A stretch of 64,000 bases of DNA from Lujinxingia litoralis (GTDB lineage Bacteria; Myxococcota_A; Bradymonadia; Bradymonadales; Bradymonadaceae). Shown piece by piece: positions 1-9,033 of the stretch. The stretch is taken from contig NZ_QHKO01000002.1 of assembly GCF_003260125.1 (NCBI RefSeq), forward strand, positions 186,001 to 250,000, given 5' to 3'. Both the position numbers and the translations under genes were made by a program. Under the pieces are notes generated by a model. That model worked only from the letters and a program-made list of their open reading frames with translations. It was not told the origin of the DNA and did not search any database. The number at the start of each line of letters is the position of its first letter. The first letter of the stretch is position 1.

Positions 1-999
1 GCGGGTGGTCTGGGCGCGCGGATCTCGCCGCCGACTCCCCGGACTCCGCGAGGGGGAAAGCGCTTCGAGTGCCGGGTCTTTCTCGTCAAAGAACTCGCGA
101 ATCAGTGTGCCACTCTCCAGCCCGGTGTAGCGGGGCGCGATTCCGGCCAGGACCGACGTGAGAGCCTGCCCGAAGGCATGGGCGTCCTGAAACCGATGCT
201 CGCGCTTGTGGGAGAGCGCCTTCTTGAGCACTGCCAAAAGCTCGTCGGGCAGGTCACTTCGCCATTCCCCAAGGGGACGAATCTCGGCCTGCCGGGCGCG
301 TTTAAGCATCGTAATCGGATCGTCGCTTTGCCCGTAAACCGAGCGTCCGCTGAGCATTTCATAAAGGCAGATGGCCACCGAAAAGAGGTCGGAGCGATGA
401 TCTAGGGGCTCGTCCCAGGCCTGCTCCGGACTCATGTAGCCGAACTTACCTTTGATAACGCCGGCCCGCGTATGCTCGCGGAGTCGTGAATCAAACTTGG
501 CGATGCCAAAGTCGATGATCTTCACCTCGCCGAGCACGCTCAGCAGGATGTTTTGCGGGCTGATATCACGGTGGACCAGCTGCAGTGGCCGACCGTCGGC
601 GCCGGCCCGCGTATGGGCAAAATGAAGCCCCTTGCAGACTTCGCGCGCGATGTAGAGGGCGGCCTCCACCGGGAGCGCGCGGCCCCGGCGAGCCGATTCG
701 GCCAGGATGGCATGAAGGTCTCGTCCGTTGACGTACTCCATGACCAAGAAGAAGTTCCCATCTTCGGCCCCCACATCATAGAGGCTGGAGATGTTATTGT
801 GACGCAAGGAGGCGATGAGCTTGGCCTCTTCGAGCAACATGCGCGTAAAGCTCTGATCGCGGGCGAGGTTGCGGTGAAGCAGTTTCACCACACAGGGCTG
901 CACCAATCCGCCGGAGCGCATCGCATCCGCCAGATAGACCTCGGCCATCCCACCGACGCCGATTCGTTCGATGAGGCGATAGGGTCCAAGAGATCGCAC
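1..999 (-). CDS. Eukaryotic-like Ser/Thr protein kinase (partial, 3' end outside window)
   Basis: This is the N-terminal 333 residues of a Hanks-type serine/threonine kinase; the gene runs off the left edge. Translation of the minus strand shows every kinase landmark. There is a glycine loop GVGGMAEVY about 15 residues in, the VVKLL lysine, catalytic HRDISPQN, the DFG motif in IIDFGIAK, and an activation segment with GKFGYMSPEQ. All catalytic residues are present, so it should be active on Ser/Thr substrates in the cytoplasm. The start is a GTG at 999, chosen because AAAGGA lies about 9 bases upstream and the kinase domain begins directly after it. No transmembrane or sensor part is visible; that would lie in the missing C-terminal region. 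It is divergent from the YbjN-like/pspA genes. Kinase identity is secure; substrate and signal are unknown. Confidence 0.93.
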   Translation of the reverse strand, partial: MRSLGPYRLIERIGVGGMAEVYLADAMRSGGLVQPCVVKLLHRNLARDQSFTRMLLEEAKLIASLRHNNISSLYDVGAEDGNFFLVMEYVNGRDLHAILAESARRGRALPVEAALYIAREVCKGLHFAHTRAGADGRPLQLVHRDISPQNILLSVLGEVKIIDFGIAKFDSRLREHTRAGVIKGKFGYMSPEQAWDEPLDHRSDLFSVAICLYEMLSGRSVYGQSDDPITMLKRARQAEIRPLGEWRSDLPDELLAVLKKALSHKREHRFQDAHAFGQALTSVLAGIAPRYTGLESGTLIREFFDEKDPALEALSPSRSPGSRRRDPRAQTTR

Positions 1000-1065
1000 C
1001 GTGGGGGTCCTTTCGCGTAGAGAAGCAGTGGCGGGCAGAATGCGCACCGGGTAAGAGCGGCGGCG

Positions 1066-1093
1066 ATTGTATCTCATCGACACACGAAGACAA
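1066..1093 (-). promoter_or_regulatory. Predicted sigma70-type promoter of the kinase gene
   Basis: On the minus strand TTGTCT (1088-1093) and TACAAT (1066-1071) are separated by 16 bases and lie about 70 bases upstream of the GTG start of the kinase. The -10 matches the consensus at five of six positions. Confidence 0.45.
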
Positions 1094-1112
1094 CCGCGTC
1101 GTTGACCCTGCC

Positions 1113-1142
1113 TTGACACCCTTTTGCGCCGGCTCCTAAGAT
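1113..1142 (+). promoter_or_regulatory. Predicted sigma70-type promoter for the YbjN-like/pspA genes
   Basis: A perfect TTGACA (1113-1118) is followed after 18 bases by TAAGAT (1137-1142). It points towards the YbjN-like gene, about 145 bases downstream, and sits back to back with the kinase promoter. Confidence 0.5.
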
Positions 1143-1286
1143 TCGCGGGCGTTCTTTAAGGAAATAAAGTTGGCGCCTGGTGGGTGGTTCTTAGGCTTGA
1201 CCGCCGGGCGATTCTTGCGCCGCGGGCGCGCGTACCGTGTCGCTTACACGAGCTTTCGGCACTGAAGATCCGGGAGGATGGTGTTT

Positions 1287-1709
1287 ATGGTCACCAACGA
1301 CAAAATTGAGACCTTTATCATTGAGCACGGCCTGCCTTTTGAGCAGGTCCAGGACGGGCTGTGGTTGATTCATGATGAGGTCGATCACATCGACAACATC
1401 GTCGTCTATCACACCCCTCCGGTGCTGACTTTTCGGGTAAAGCTGATGGAGGCTCCCGAGAAGGCGACCCGCGACGTGCTCTTTAAAAGGCTGTTGGAGC
1501 TCAACGCCACGTCCATGGTTGCCGGTGCCTACGGTCTGGAAGATGATGCCGTGGTCATTGTTGATACGCTGCAGAGCGAGAACCTCGACCATAACGAATT
1601 TCAGGCGACCATTGATGCGTTGGCCATTGCAGTGCGGGAACACTACGAGGAGCTTCGTGCCATCGTGGGCGAATCCAGACCCGCTGCTGAAGCGTCCTCA
1701 CAGGTCTGA
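1287..1709 (+). CDS. YbjN / T3SS-chaperone-fold family protein (putative)
   Basis: A small acidic protein of about 140 residues with no signal peptide or membrane segment. Its alternating strand/helix pattern and the segment around residues 20-60 (DGLWLIHDEVDHIDNIVVYHTPPVLTFRV, split here only as a description of that stretch's character: hydrophobic strands with acidic turns) resemble the YbjN / CesT-like fold of putative sensory-transduction regulators and secretion chaperones. The family call is by general likeness and is tentative. Two in-frame ATGs exist, at 1278 and 1287. The GGGAGG at 1272-1277 abuts the first but is correctly spaced (about 9 bases) from the second, so 1287 is preferred. 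It lies 105 bases ahead of pspA on the same strand, so a role with PspA in membrane stress is possible but unproven. Confidence 0.6.
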   Translation: MVTNDKIETFIIEHGLPFEQVQDGLWLIHDEVDHIDNIVVYHTPPVLTFRVKLMEAPEKATRDVLFKRLLELNATSMVAGAYGLEDDAVVIVDTLQSENLDHNEFQATIDALAIAVREHYEELRAIVGESRPAAEASSQV

Positions 1710-1814
1710 GTAAGGCGCTCGCTGCTCGCACCACTGCAATCCCCGGCATACGTCCATCGCTGGAGCCCGAACGCCATCCCCCCACCGGCGCGTCGGGCAC
1801 ATAGGAGAGAATAC

Positions 1815-2588
1815 ATGGGACTCTTTAATCGGATCGGCACGCTCCTCAAAGCCAACATCAACGACCTGATCAGCCGCGCCGAGGATCCGGAGAAGATCCT
1901 CAATCAGCTTATCCTCGATATGAAGGAGCAGTTGATTCAGGCCAAGAAGCAGGTCGCGGTTACCATCGCCGATGAAAAGCGGCTCAAGAAGCAGCTCGAT
2001 AATGAGCTGAGTAAGGCGCGCGACTGGGAGAAGAAGGCGATGATGGCGGTGCGTGCCGGGCGCGACGATTTGGCCCGGGAAGCCCTTTCACGCAAAAAAG
2101 AGCATGACGACCTCAGCTCCGAGTTCCAAAAGCAATGGGAAGCTCAGAAAGCCGCGGCTGATAAACTTCGCGATTCGCTGCGTCAGCTCAACGCCAAGAT
2201 CGAAGAGGCCAGCCGCAAGAAGAATCTGCTCATTGCCCGCAAGAAGCGCGCCGAAGCGCAGAAGACCATTCAGGAGACGATGTCCGGCCTGAGCGACACC
2301 TCGGCCTTCGACGCCTTCGACCGGATGAGCGGCAAGATCGAGCAGATGGAAGCCGAAGCCGAGGCCTCCGCCGAACTCGCCGAAGGCTTCAGCGGCGATG
2401 ACCTGGCCGCGAAGTTTGACGCGCTGGAGGAAGATCATGGCGCCGACGAAGCGCTGATGGCCCTCAAGGCGAAGATGGGCATGGGGCAGGAGAAGAAAGA
2501 GACCCAGTTCGACTTTGAGGAAGAGGAGGTCGAAGAAAAGGAAACGGTCTCCGCCAAGCGTGGTTCCTGGGATAGCGACGAGTTCTGA
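1815..2588 (+). CDS. pspA: PspA/IM30 family membrane-stress protein
   Basis: A 257-residue member of the PspA/Vipp1 (ESCRT-III-like) family, which forms oligomers on stressed inner membranes. The N-terminus MGLFNRIGTLLKANINDLI is the typical amphipathic membrane-binding helix. It is followed by the family signature of residues 20-45 (AEDPEKILNQLI, then a run rich in KEQL/QAKKQ) and a long charged coiled coil to about residue 200. The last 35 residues are very acidic. The start is set by AGGAGAG just upstream of ATG 1815. It follows the YbjN-like gene and ends before a terminator-like hairpin. A second paralogue lies at 10851-11666. No PspF-type activator or PspBC partners are visible nearby. 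Confidence 0.93.
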   Translation: MGLFNRIGTLLKANINDLISRAEDPEKILNQLILDMKEQLIQAKKQVAVTIADEKRLKKQLDNELSKARDWEKKAMMAVRAGRDDLAREALSRKKEHDDLSSEFQKQWEAQKAAADKLRDSLRQLNAKIEEASRKKNLLIARKKRAEAQKTIQETMSGLSDTSAFDAFDRMSGKIEQMEAEAEASAELAEGFSGDDLAAKFDALEEDHGADEALMALKAKMGMGQEKKETQFDFEEEEVEEKETVSAKRGSWDSDEF

Positions 2589-2617
2589 TTAATCATCGTT
2601 TCGTGTCGCCCCCTGTA

Positions 2618-2661
2618 CGGCCGAGCGCACCTTGAGAGGCGCGCTCGGCCGCTGATCGTTT
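2618..2661 (+). terminator. Probable terminator after pspA
   Basis: Eleven-base arms CGGCCGAGCGC (2618-2628) and GCGCTCGGCCG (2641-2651) enclose a 12-base loop, followed by a short T run at 2658-2661. The weak T tract makes efficiency uncertain. Confidence 0.5.
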
Positions 2662-2693
2662 TAAGGCCCCTAAAGGCCTGATCGTGGAGTTCG

Positions 2694-3731
2694 ATGATGG
2701 CAGAATCATGGCCCGCTCCGGTCGGTGGCGTGCTCTGCGCGGGGTACGGCTCGCGCCTGGCACCGCTGACCGACGTGTTGCCCAAACCGCTGATGCCTTT
2801 TCTGAACACGCCGCTGGTGGCGTACGCTCTCAACCATCTGGTCGGAGCAGGTGTGGAACGCGTCGGCATGAACCTTCACCATCTTCCCGATGCTGTGCCG
2901 CCGGTGGCTGACCGGCTCTGCGCGAACTTCGGTCTTCGACCGACCTACATTCGTGAGTGGGAGATTCTGGGGACCGCCGGCGGTGTGCGTGGTATCTGGC
3001 AGGGGCTCGGAGAGCCAGAGGCGACGCTGATTGTGCTCAACGGCGACAGCGTCATGAACATCGACCTTCGTGCCCATCTCCAGGCCCACCGTGAGAGTGG
3101 GGCGCTGGCCTCCATGGTTGTCCGCCCCAGGGCCGAGGATCAGCCGGGACGGGTATGGCTCAACCAGGATGGCGAGCTTCGCGGTCTGCGTGATGCTCGC
3201 CATCCGCAGGCGAGCTCCGAGACGTTGGCCGAGTATGACTTCACCGGGGTGCACTTCCTGGAGCCGGAGCTCTTGAGGCAGATTCCCCTGGAGCTGGGCT
3301 GTATGGTGGGCGATGTCTACATCCCCCTGCTGGAAAAAGGCGAGCGCATCAACGCGCTGGTCAACGAAGGCTTCTGGGCCGCCCTCGATACGCCTCGCCT
3401 CTTTTTTGAGACGACGCGACGTGTGCTTCATGAGCCCGGGCTCTTTGAACAGGCGCCACTACCGCAGGCACTGGGGCAATCGCTCTACATCTACAACGAA
3501 GCCACCATCGACGATAAAGCGCGGCTGGCTGGACCAATTCTCGCCGGCCTGCACGCGATGGTCGGAGCGGGCGCGCAGGTAGGCCCGGACGTGGTGCTAG
3601 ATGGCGTGGAGCTTCGGGGGGGCGCCCGGGTGCGCGAGGCCATCCTCTACGGGATGGGCCAGCTGGAAGGCGATTGGGAACGCTGCATGGCGGTCGCCGG
3701 CAAAGTCGTGAGTTTTGAGCTCGACGATTGA
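2694..3731 (+). CDS. Sugar-phosphate nucleotidyltransferase (NTP_transferase family)
   Basis: A 345-residue cytoplasmic enzyme expected to join a nucleoside triphosphate and a sugar-1-phosphate to give an NDP-sugar and pyrophosphate. The signature loop AGYGSRLAPLTDVLPKP is at residues 16-32, with the activating arginine and lysine in place. The metal-binding aspartate is in LNGDSVMNI, near residue 117. The C-terminal 90 residues carry hexapeptide-like turns rich in Gly/Ala/Val that suggest a short left-handed beta-helix. It resembles mannose-1-phosphate guanylyltransferases and MurNAc-1-phosphate uridylyltransferases; the sugar and nucleotide cannot be told from sequence alone. Tandem ATGs occur at 2694 and 2697, with GGAG a few bases upstream. 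It converges on sbcC, whose stop is 9 bases away. Confidence 0.88.
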   Translation: MMAESWPAPVGGVLCAGYGSRLAPLTDVLPKPLMPFLNTPLVAYALNHLVGAGVERVGMNLHHLPDAVPPVADRLCANFGLRPTYIREWEILGTAGGVRGIWQGLGEPEATLIVLNGDSVMNIDLRAHLQAHRESGALASMVVRPRAEDQPGRVWLNQDGELRGLRDARHPQASSETLAEYDFTGVHFLEPELLRQIPLELGCMVGDVYIPLLEKGERINALVNEGFWAALDTPRLFFETTRRVLHEPGLFEQAPLPQALGQSLYIYNEATIDDKARLAGPILAGLHAMVGAGAQVGPDVVLDGVELRGGARVREAILYGMGQLEGDWERCMAVAGKVVSFELDD

Positions 3732-3740
3732 GCGGCGGCG

Positions 3741-6700
3741 TCAGGCGAGGAGCCCAACATCGGGGCGCTCGACGTGCAGGCTGGAGCGTCCGTTACCTTC
3801 CGGGCTAACCCGCACGCGGTACTCCACGCTTTCCTTGAGCCCCTCAACATGGCTGATGAGCCCGATCTGGCGGTTGCTACGAGCCTGCAGGGAGTTGAGC
3901 ACGCCGATAACCGTCTGTAGCGACTCCTGATCGAGGGTGCCGAACCCCTCATCGAGCATTAGTGTCTCTAGCGGCATGTGCACCTGCCGCATGTCCGCCA
4001 GCGCCATCGCCAGGGAGAGCGAGATGAGGAAGGACTCCCCGCCAGAGAGGGTCGTTACCGGACGCACGCTGTTGGCGCGGTTACGGTCAAGAATCTCAAA
4101 ATCGAGCTGAGGCAACCCCTCCTGATCACGGCGGATCTTCAGGGCATAACGGGGCGCCAACTCCTGAAGATGGTGGTTGGCGAAGACCGCAATGTTCTGG
4201 AGGTGGAAGCTCAACGCGTGGCGCTCAAAACTCTCTCCGCCGCGCGTGCCGATGAGGGTGTGGATGGTTTTCCAGACGCCGTGTTCGCGCTGAAGAGCTT
4301 CCAGTCGTTCGCGCCCACGCGCCATCTTCTGCTGACGAGCCCGATCATCTTCGAGCTGTTGCTGTAGCTTGCCGAGTGCTTGCGCACACGCGTGAAGCTG
4401 AAGCTCAAGGCGCTCGACCTGCTCCTGAACCTCACCATGAGGCCGGGGCTCGTCCGGGCGACGTTGGAGATGGGTCTGACGCTCGCTGCGGATCTTGTCG
4501 AGCAGCTCATTGGCCGTTGTGTACTCCTGACGAAGTTGTGTGGACAGTCGGTCGAGCTCCTCGCGAGTGGTCTCGTCGAGAACGCCCGTGCGCAGCTCAT
4601 CGAGCGAGGCAACCGCAAGCTCGGTCACCAGTGCTTCAAGTTCGCGCTGGAGTCTGGCGCGTTGGTCGAGGGTAGCTTGAAGTTCGGCGCGTTCGGCGCG
4701 CAGGTGCTCCTGCAGTTTTTCAGACGTGGCCCGGGCGTCGGTTTCGGCCTGGCGGGCATCCTCCAGGCGGGCCCGGGTCTCGCTGAGCCGGGTCTTGAGT
4801 CGGGCCTCGATGGCATCGACCGGCTGCCCCTCGAAGAGTTGGGCGCGCGTGGCGACAATGTCCTTGAGCGTCTGGCGCTGTCCCTCGAGTTCGCGCGTAA
4901 GACCGTCGAGGGATTCCTGTCGGGTGTGGAGTTGCGCCTGCAGCGCGGCGTCTTCGGTATCAAGTTCACCACGCTTCTTTTCCAGAACGTCGCGCTCGCG
5001 CGAGAGGCTGTTGCGAAGTTCGCGCTCCCGGCTCAGGAGGTTGAGGTGGTCGCTCAGCGCGCTGACCTGGTCCGTCAGCGGGGCCTCGGGCCCTACATCC
5101 GCTGGTCGTTCGAGCTCCCGGAGCCGTTCCGACAGGGTGAGCGTTTGAGCGTGAGTCGTCTCGTTGCCCGAATTTACGCGCTCCTGTAGCGCATCAAGCT
5201 CGCGTCGCAGGCGCTCCATGTCGGCTTTTTCCTTTTCGAGCCTGGGCGTCAGTTTGACGAGCGCTTCGCGGGCGCCCTGGAGACGCTCACGGGAGGCCTG
5301 ATGCTCGGCAACCGCGCTCTCCAGCGCGTCGAGTTCCTGGCGGCGCCGGTCGCTGTGCTCGGCGGCGGCTTCGGCGCGTTGTTGAAACGTCAGAGAGGCG
5401 GCCTCCCAGTCGTTACGAAGCTCCAGGGGGGCGTCAAGCTCAGGCTCCACCCGTTGGCGTAGCGCTTCGAAGCCCTCGTTCAGGCGTCGAGTGGTCTGAG
5501 TCAGCGTGGCGCTGGCATTGTCGTGAACCGCGCTGGCGTGGCTGTGTTCGGCGCCGGTCTTCGTGACCTCTGCGCGGATGCCTTCAAGCTCCCGGGTGAG
5601 AGTCTCGACGAGCTCGCGCGCGTCATCTTGTTCCGAGCGAAGCTCCTCCTGCCCGAGTTCCGAGCCGGCATAGGGATGCTCGCTGCTGCCGCAGACCGGG
5701 CAGGGCTTGTCGTTTTCCAGAAGTTCGCGTGCCTCAATCAGGCCGAAACGACGCTCGGCACGGTCTTTCTGTTTCAGTGCCAGATCGTAGGCGCGTTTCT
5801 TTTGCTCTTCCGCCTGCCGGGCCGCCTTGGCCAGTTGAGATTTTAGTTCAAGTGTTGCTTTTGCCTTTTCCGCCACTTCAACGGCCTGCGCGCGTTCCCC
5901 GCTTAAGGAATGAAGCGTGTCGGCATCTCGAGAGGCTTGTCCAAAGAGCGCATTCAGGCGGTCCAGGCGCTGAATCTCCGCGGTCCAGGCGCGCCGCGCT
6001 TCGTTTGCATCGGAAGCGCCATCCAGGAGTTTCGTCAGCGCGTCGGCGTGGGCTTCGTGCTGAAGAGTTAACACCTCAAGTAAACTCTCGGAGTTCTTAA
6101 TCTCAAGGTTTAGCTCTCTGGCGGCGTGAGAGGCGTTGTCGAGCTCTTCGAGGCGAGCGTCGATCTGCTGTGTGTCGAGCTGCAGCTGGTGAAAGCGCTC
6201 TTTGAGAGCTTCGATGTGTTGGCCCATGATGGGCACTTCTTCGTGAAGTGATTCGGACCATGGGGACTCGGGCACCCGCTGGAGGAGCGCCTGGTGCTGG
6301 CGCTCCAGCGAGGTGCGCTGCTGCTCCGCACGTTCTCGGCGCGTCCGCAGCTCATTAAGAGTCTGGTTGAGTTCCCGATGTTTTTGGTCGGAGGCTTCCA
6401 GCGCGCGCAGACACTCGCTCTTGCGAGTATCAAGCGCACGGGCCTCGTTCAGCGGAAGGGCCGCGTCGGTCAGTTCCTTTTCGGCGCTGGCCCACCCGGC
6501 ACGGTGTTTCTGAAAGGCTTCAGCAGCCCGACGCGCGCGTTCTTGAGCGGCGGGGAGCTTTTCGTCGAGCGAAACCACCCGCGCCTGGCGGGTCGCCAAC
6601 TCTCGGGTGACTCGATCGTGATCGCGCAGAGGCTCGCGGGCAGGGCTTAAGTTGCGGTCGAGCTCCAGCGCGGCAATCGACTCAGAGTGCTCCTCCAGGG

Positions 6701-7562
6701 CTTTCTGTGCGCGAGTGAGGCGCTCTGCGCCGGCGGTCTCGTCGCGCTGGAGTTCGTCATGGCGTCGATGCCAGTCCAGGGCAGCGCGGGCGGCGTCATG
6801 TGCTGCGCGGGCTTGCTGATGGGCCTCGTGGGCCGACGCAAGCTCGGCGCTGAGCGCCTCGCGGGCCTCGTCGCTGAGAAGTTCGCCGGCGTTGAGTTCG
6901 ATCGTCAGATCGTGAACTGCCTGGCGAGTCTCGCTGTATCTCTCCGCACAGGCCTGGCCGATGCTCTTGAACTCGCTGACGTCGGTGAGTTGTTTGATGA
7001 GCTTTGTTTTTACGGCCTCATCACCGTGGAGGAACTCGGCAAACTTGCCCTGGGGCAAGATCACCGTGCGCAGGAAGTCGTCGAGTTCCATGCCATTGAG
7101 CACCTGCTCGAAGGCCGGGCCGAAATACTTGGCGCGGTTATCGTCGGTCAGCACCTCGCCATCTGGTGCATGCGCGTCGGGGAGCTGCTCGAGCTTTCGC
7201 ACCGCCTGCTGAATGGCTCCCTCGGGCTTTCCGTAGGCTCGCCGCAGAGACCAGGTGGCGCGGTAGTAGTCTCGTCGTCCCTGATCGTTTCGGCGGCTGA
7301 AGGTCAGCTCTGCAAAACACTCGCCAGTGCCGGAGCTCATCACCTGGTGGCTTTTACGGTCGTCATTGCCCTTGCTCTCGTCGAGACGTGGGGTGGCACC
7401 GAAGAGCGCCAGGCAGATCGCGTCGAGCAGCGTGGTCTTCCCTGAACCGGTGGGGCCGTGGATGAGAAAGACCGGCACGCCGCTTAAATCAGGGTCGAAG
7501 TCCAGCTGGTGAAGTCCGTAAAAGGAGTTCAGATTTTGAATCTTCAAGCGGTGAAGCCGCAT
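3741..7562 (-). CDS. sbcC: SbcC, ATPase subunit of the SbcCD (Rad50/Mre11-like) nuclease
   Basis: A 1273-residue SMC-like ATPase which with SbcD cuts hairpins and protein-blocked DNA ends. Walker A GPTGSGKTT lies at residues 36-44. Two long coiled-coil arms run through the centre and meet at a zinc hook CPVC near residue 620. The C-terminal lobe holds the ABC signature LSGGESFLISLSLA and Walker B with the D-loop (LMLDEGFGTLD). Length is somewhat above the E. coli protein, and the extra residues lie in the coiled coil. The start overlaps no other gene and lies 9 bases after the sbcD stop, so the two are clearly co-transcribed. The long open frames on the opposite strand are by-products of its codon composition. 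Confidence 0.97.
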   Translation of the reverse strand: MRLHRLKIQNLNSFYGLHQLDFDPDLSGVPVFLIHGPTGSGKTTLLDAICLALFGATPRLDESKGNDDRKSHQVMSSGTGECFAELTFSRRNDQGRRDYYRATWSLRRAYGKPEGAIQQAVRKLEQLPDAHAPDGEVLTDDNRAKYFGPAFEQVLNGMELDDFLRTVILPQGKFAEFLHGDEAVKTKLIKQLTDVSEFKSIGQACAERYSETRQAVHDLTIELNAGELLSDEAREALSAELASAHEAHQQARAAHDAARAALDWHRRHDELQRDETAGAERLTRAQKALEEHSESIAALELDRNLSPAREPLRDHDRVTRELATRQARVVSLDEKLPAAQERARRAAEAFQKHRAGWASAEKELTDAALPLNEARALDTRKSECLRALEASDQKHRELNQTLNELRTRRERAEQQRTSLERQHQALLQRVPESPWSESLHEEVPIMGQHIEALKERFHQLQLDTQQIDARLEELDNASHAARELNLEIKNSESLLEVLTLQHEAHADALTKLLDGASDANEARRAWTAEIQRLDRLNALFGQASRDADTLHSLSGERAQAVEVAEKAKATLELKSQLAKAARQAEEQKKRAYDLALKQKDRAERRFGLIEARELLENDKPCPVCGSSEHPYAGSELGQEELRSEQDDARELVETLTRELEGIRAEVTKTGAEHSHASAVHDNASATLTQTTRRLNEGFEALRQRVEPELDAPLELRNDWEAASLTFQQRAEAAAEHSDRRRQELDALESAVAEHQASRERLQGAREALVKLTPRLEKEKADMERLRRELDALQERVNSGNETTHAQTLTLSERLRELERPADVGPEAPLTDQVSALSDHLNLLSRERELRNSLSRERDVLEKKRGELDTEDAALQAQLHTRQESLDGLTRELEGQRQTLKDIVATRAQLFEGQPVDAIEARLKTRLSETRARLEDARQAETDARATSEKLQEHLRAERAELQATLDQRARLQRELEALVTELAVASLDELRTGVLDETTREELDRLSTQLRQEYTTANELLDKIRSERQTHLQRRPDEPRPHGEVQEQVERLELQLHACAQALGKLQQQLEDDRARQQKMARGRERLEALQREHGVWKTIHTLIGTRGGESFERHALSFHLQNIAVFANHHLQELAPRYALKIRRDQEGLPQLDFEILDRNRANSVRPVTTLSGGESFLISLSLAMALADMRQVHMPLETLMLDEGFGTLDQESLQTVIGVLNSLQARSNRQIGLISHVEGLKESVEYRVRVSPEGNGRSSLHVERPDVGLLA

Positions 7563-7571
7563 GTATTACCT

Positions 7572-8864
7572 TCAAATATCTTCAAGTGATGGTTGAGCGT
7601 TTTCCATTGGGAGTTCAAGCGGAGCGTCGTCGCGGGGGAGCAAGCTGGCGAACGCCTGTTGAATTTCCGGCGGGGGGGCCTGGCCCTGGTTCTGGGAGCG
7701 ATAGAGGCGCGTAAAGAGCCGGTCTGGAGTCAGCGTGTCGAGGTCGATGGTTCGAGCTTCGCCGAACTCACTGACTTCAGAGTCGCCAGTGAGCACTTCG
7801 CGAAAGGCAATGATGCGTGGCCGCTCTTCCGGAGTGAATTGCTCGTTGATGCGCTCGCGTAGGCGGTCCAGCGTGCCCGGGCGAGTGATTTCGACGCGTG
7901 ATTCGATCGACAGATAGGGGGGGAGGGGGGACTCCCAGGTGCGGGTTCCGACGAGCCTCTCTAGCTCCTCGGGCGTGTCCTGGAGTTCGAGCAGTGCCCG
8001 GAACTCGGGAACCCGGCGCGGTGTCACCACGACCTCCTCGCCGATGTCGACCAGCAGGACCTGCCGGGGAGTGCGGGCTTCACCAAAGCGGATCGGCACC
8101 GGGGTGCCGCTGTACCAGACGCGGCCACGTTCGACGGCAAAGCTGCGGTGAATGTGCCCCAGGGCCACGTAGGCATAGTCCTCGCAAAAGATCGAAGGGG
8201 GTAGGGCGCCCAGCGCGCCGACCTGGTGGAGGTCGGTTTTGAAGTCATCATCCCGCAGTTTCTGGGCAGCGGGCAGGCAGGTAAGGTGGGCGACCCCGAC
8301 CAGGGGCACCTGGCCATAGCTGGCAAGGGCGCGCCTGGCGAGCTCGGTGTAGAAGTCTTCGAACGCCTGAAAGAAGGTGCGGGTGTGTTCGGAATCCACG
8401 CCCTCGCCAGCGATGCGCCCCACGCCCAGGCGAGATTCGTGGATGTAGGGCGTGGCCACAATCACCGCTTCGGTATGGCCCTTGGTGTCGGTGATCGGGA
8501 TCAACGCTCGATCCCAGCCCGCGGGATCGGAGGAGAGACCCCCGACGACTTGCACCGCGATGGACTGAAGGACCGGCGCCGGGGCATCGAGCTGGCTTGC
8601 GGAGTCGTGGTTTCCGCCGACGACGACAATCTTGCGAAGCGCCGGGAGTCCGCTGCAGCGCTGTAAGAAGCGATAATAGAGCCCCTGAGCGCGGGCAGGA
8701 GCCTGGCCGGTGTCAAACACGTCGCCGGCGATGATCAGGCACTCCACGCGATCTTCCTGAAGTGTGAGAAAGAGCCACTCTAAAAAGCGCGACTGCTCGT
8801 CTTCCAGGGAGGCTTGCTCCAGTGTCGCCCCCAGATGCAAGTCCGAGGTGTGTAAGATACGCAT
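7572..8864 (-). CDS. sbcD: SbcD, nuclease subunit of SbcCD
   Basis: A 430-residue calcineurin-like metallophosphoesterase, homologous to Mre11, that supplies the Mn-dependent nuclease of SbcCD. Metal-binding motifs are visible in order: SDLHLG at residues 7-12, AGDVFD near 50, GGNHD near 85 and GHIH in the second half. The C-terminal part contacts SbcC. The start is placed at MRILHTSDLHLG (8864), the conserved beginning of the family, with GAGTGG a few bases before it. An in-frame ATG at 8888 would add eight residues. It is the first gene of an sbcD-sbcC operon and is divergent from the glycine-rich lipoprotein gene. Confidence 0.96.
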   Translation of the reverse strand: MRILHTSDLHLGATLEQASLEDEQSRFLEWLFLTLQEDRVECLIIAGDVFDTGQAPARAQGLYYRFLQRCSGLPALRKIVVVGGNHDSASQLDAPAPVLQSIAVQVVGGLSSDPAGWDRALIPITDTKGHTEAVIVATPYIHESRLGVGRIAGEGVDSEHTRTFFQAFEDFYTELARRALASYGQVPLVGVAHLTCLPAAQKLRDDDFKTDLHQVGALGALPPSIFCEDYAYVALGHIHRSFAVERGRVWYSGTPVPIRFGEARTPRQVLLVDIGEEVVVTPRRVPEFRALLELQDTPEELERLVGTRTWESPLPPYLSIESRVEITRPGTLDRLRERINEQFTPEERPRIIAFREVLTGDSEVSEFGEARTIDLDTLTPDRLFTRLYRSQNQGQAPPPEIQQAFASLLPRDDAPLELPMENAQPSLEDI

Positions 8865-9033
8865 CAGTCCACTCGATTCTAAAGTCATTGCTCGATATGC
8901 TCAGGGGAGCGTATCGACAGGTCTGCATAGCTACAAGCTCTTCTACCGCCCCGTACAGGGGTGATTTCGATCGTAAAAGAGTCTATTTTGCCCTCGTGAT
9001 GCCTGAGTCTGGTTTGGGGAATGAGGAGGATGA

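Noticed and set aside
4380..5189. Plus-strand open frames inside sbcC
   Set aside because: SbcC is unbroken across this region with its coiled coil intact; these frames are shadows of heptad-rich coding sequence.
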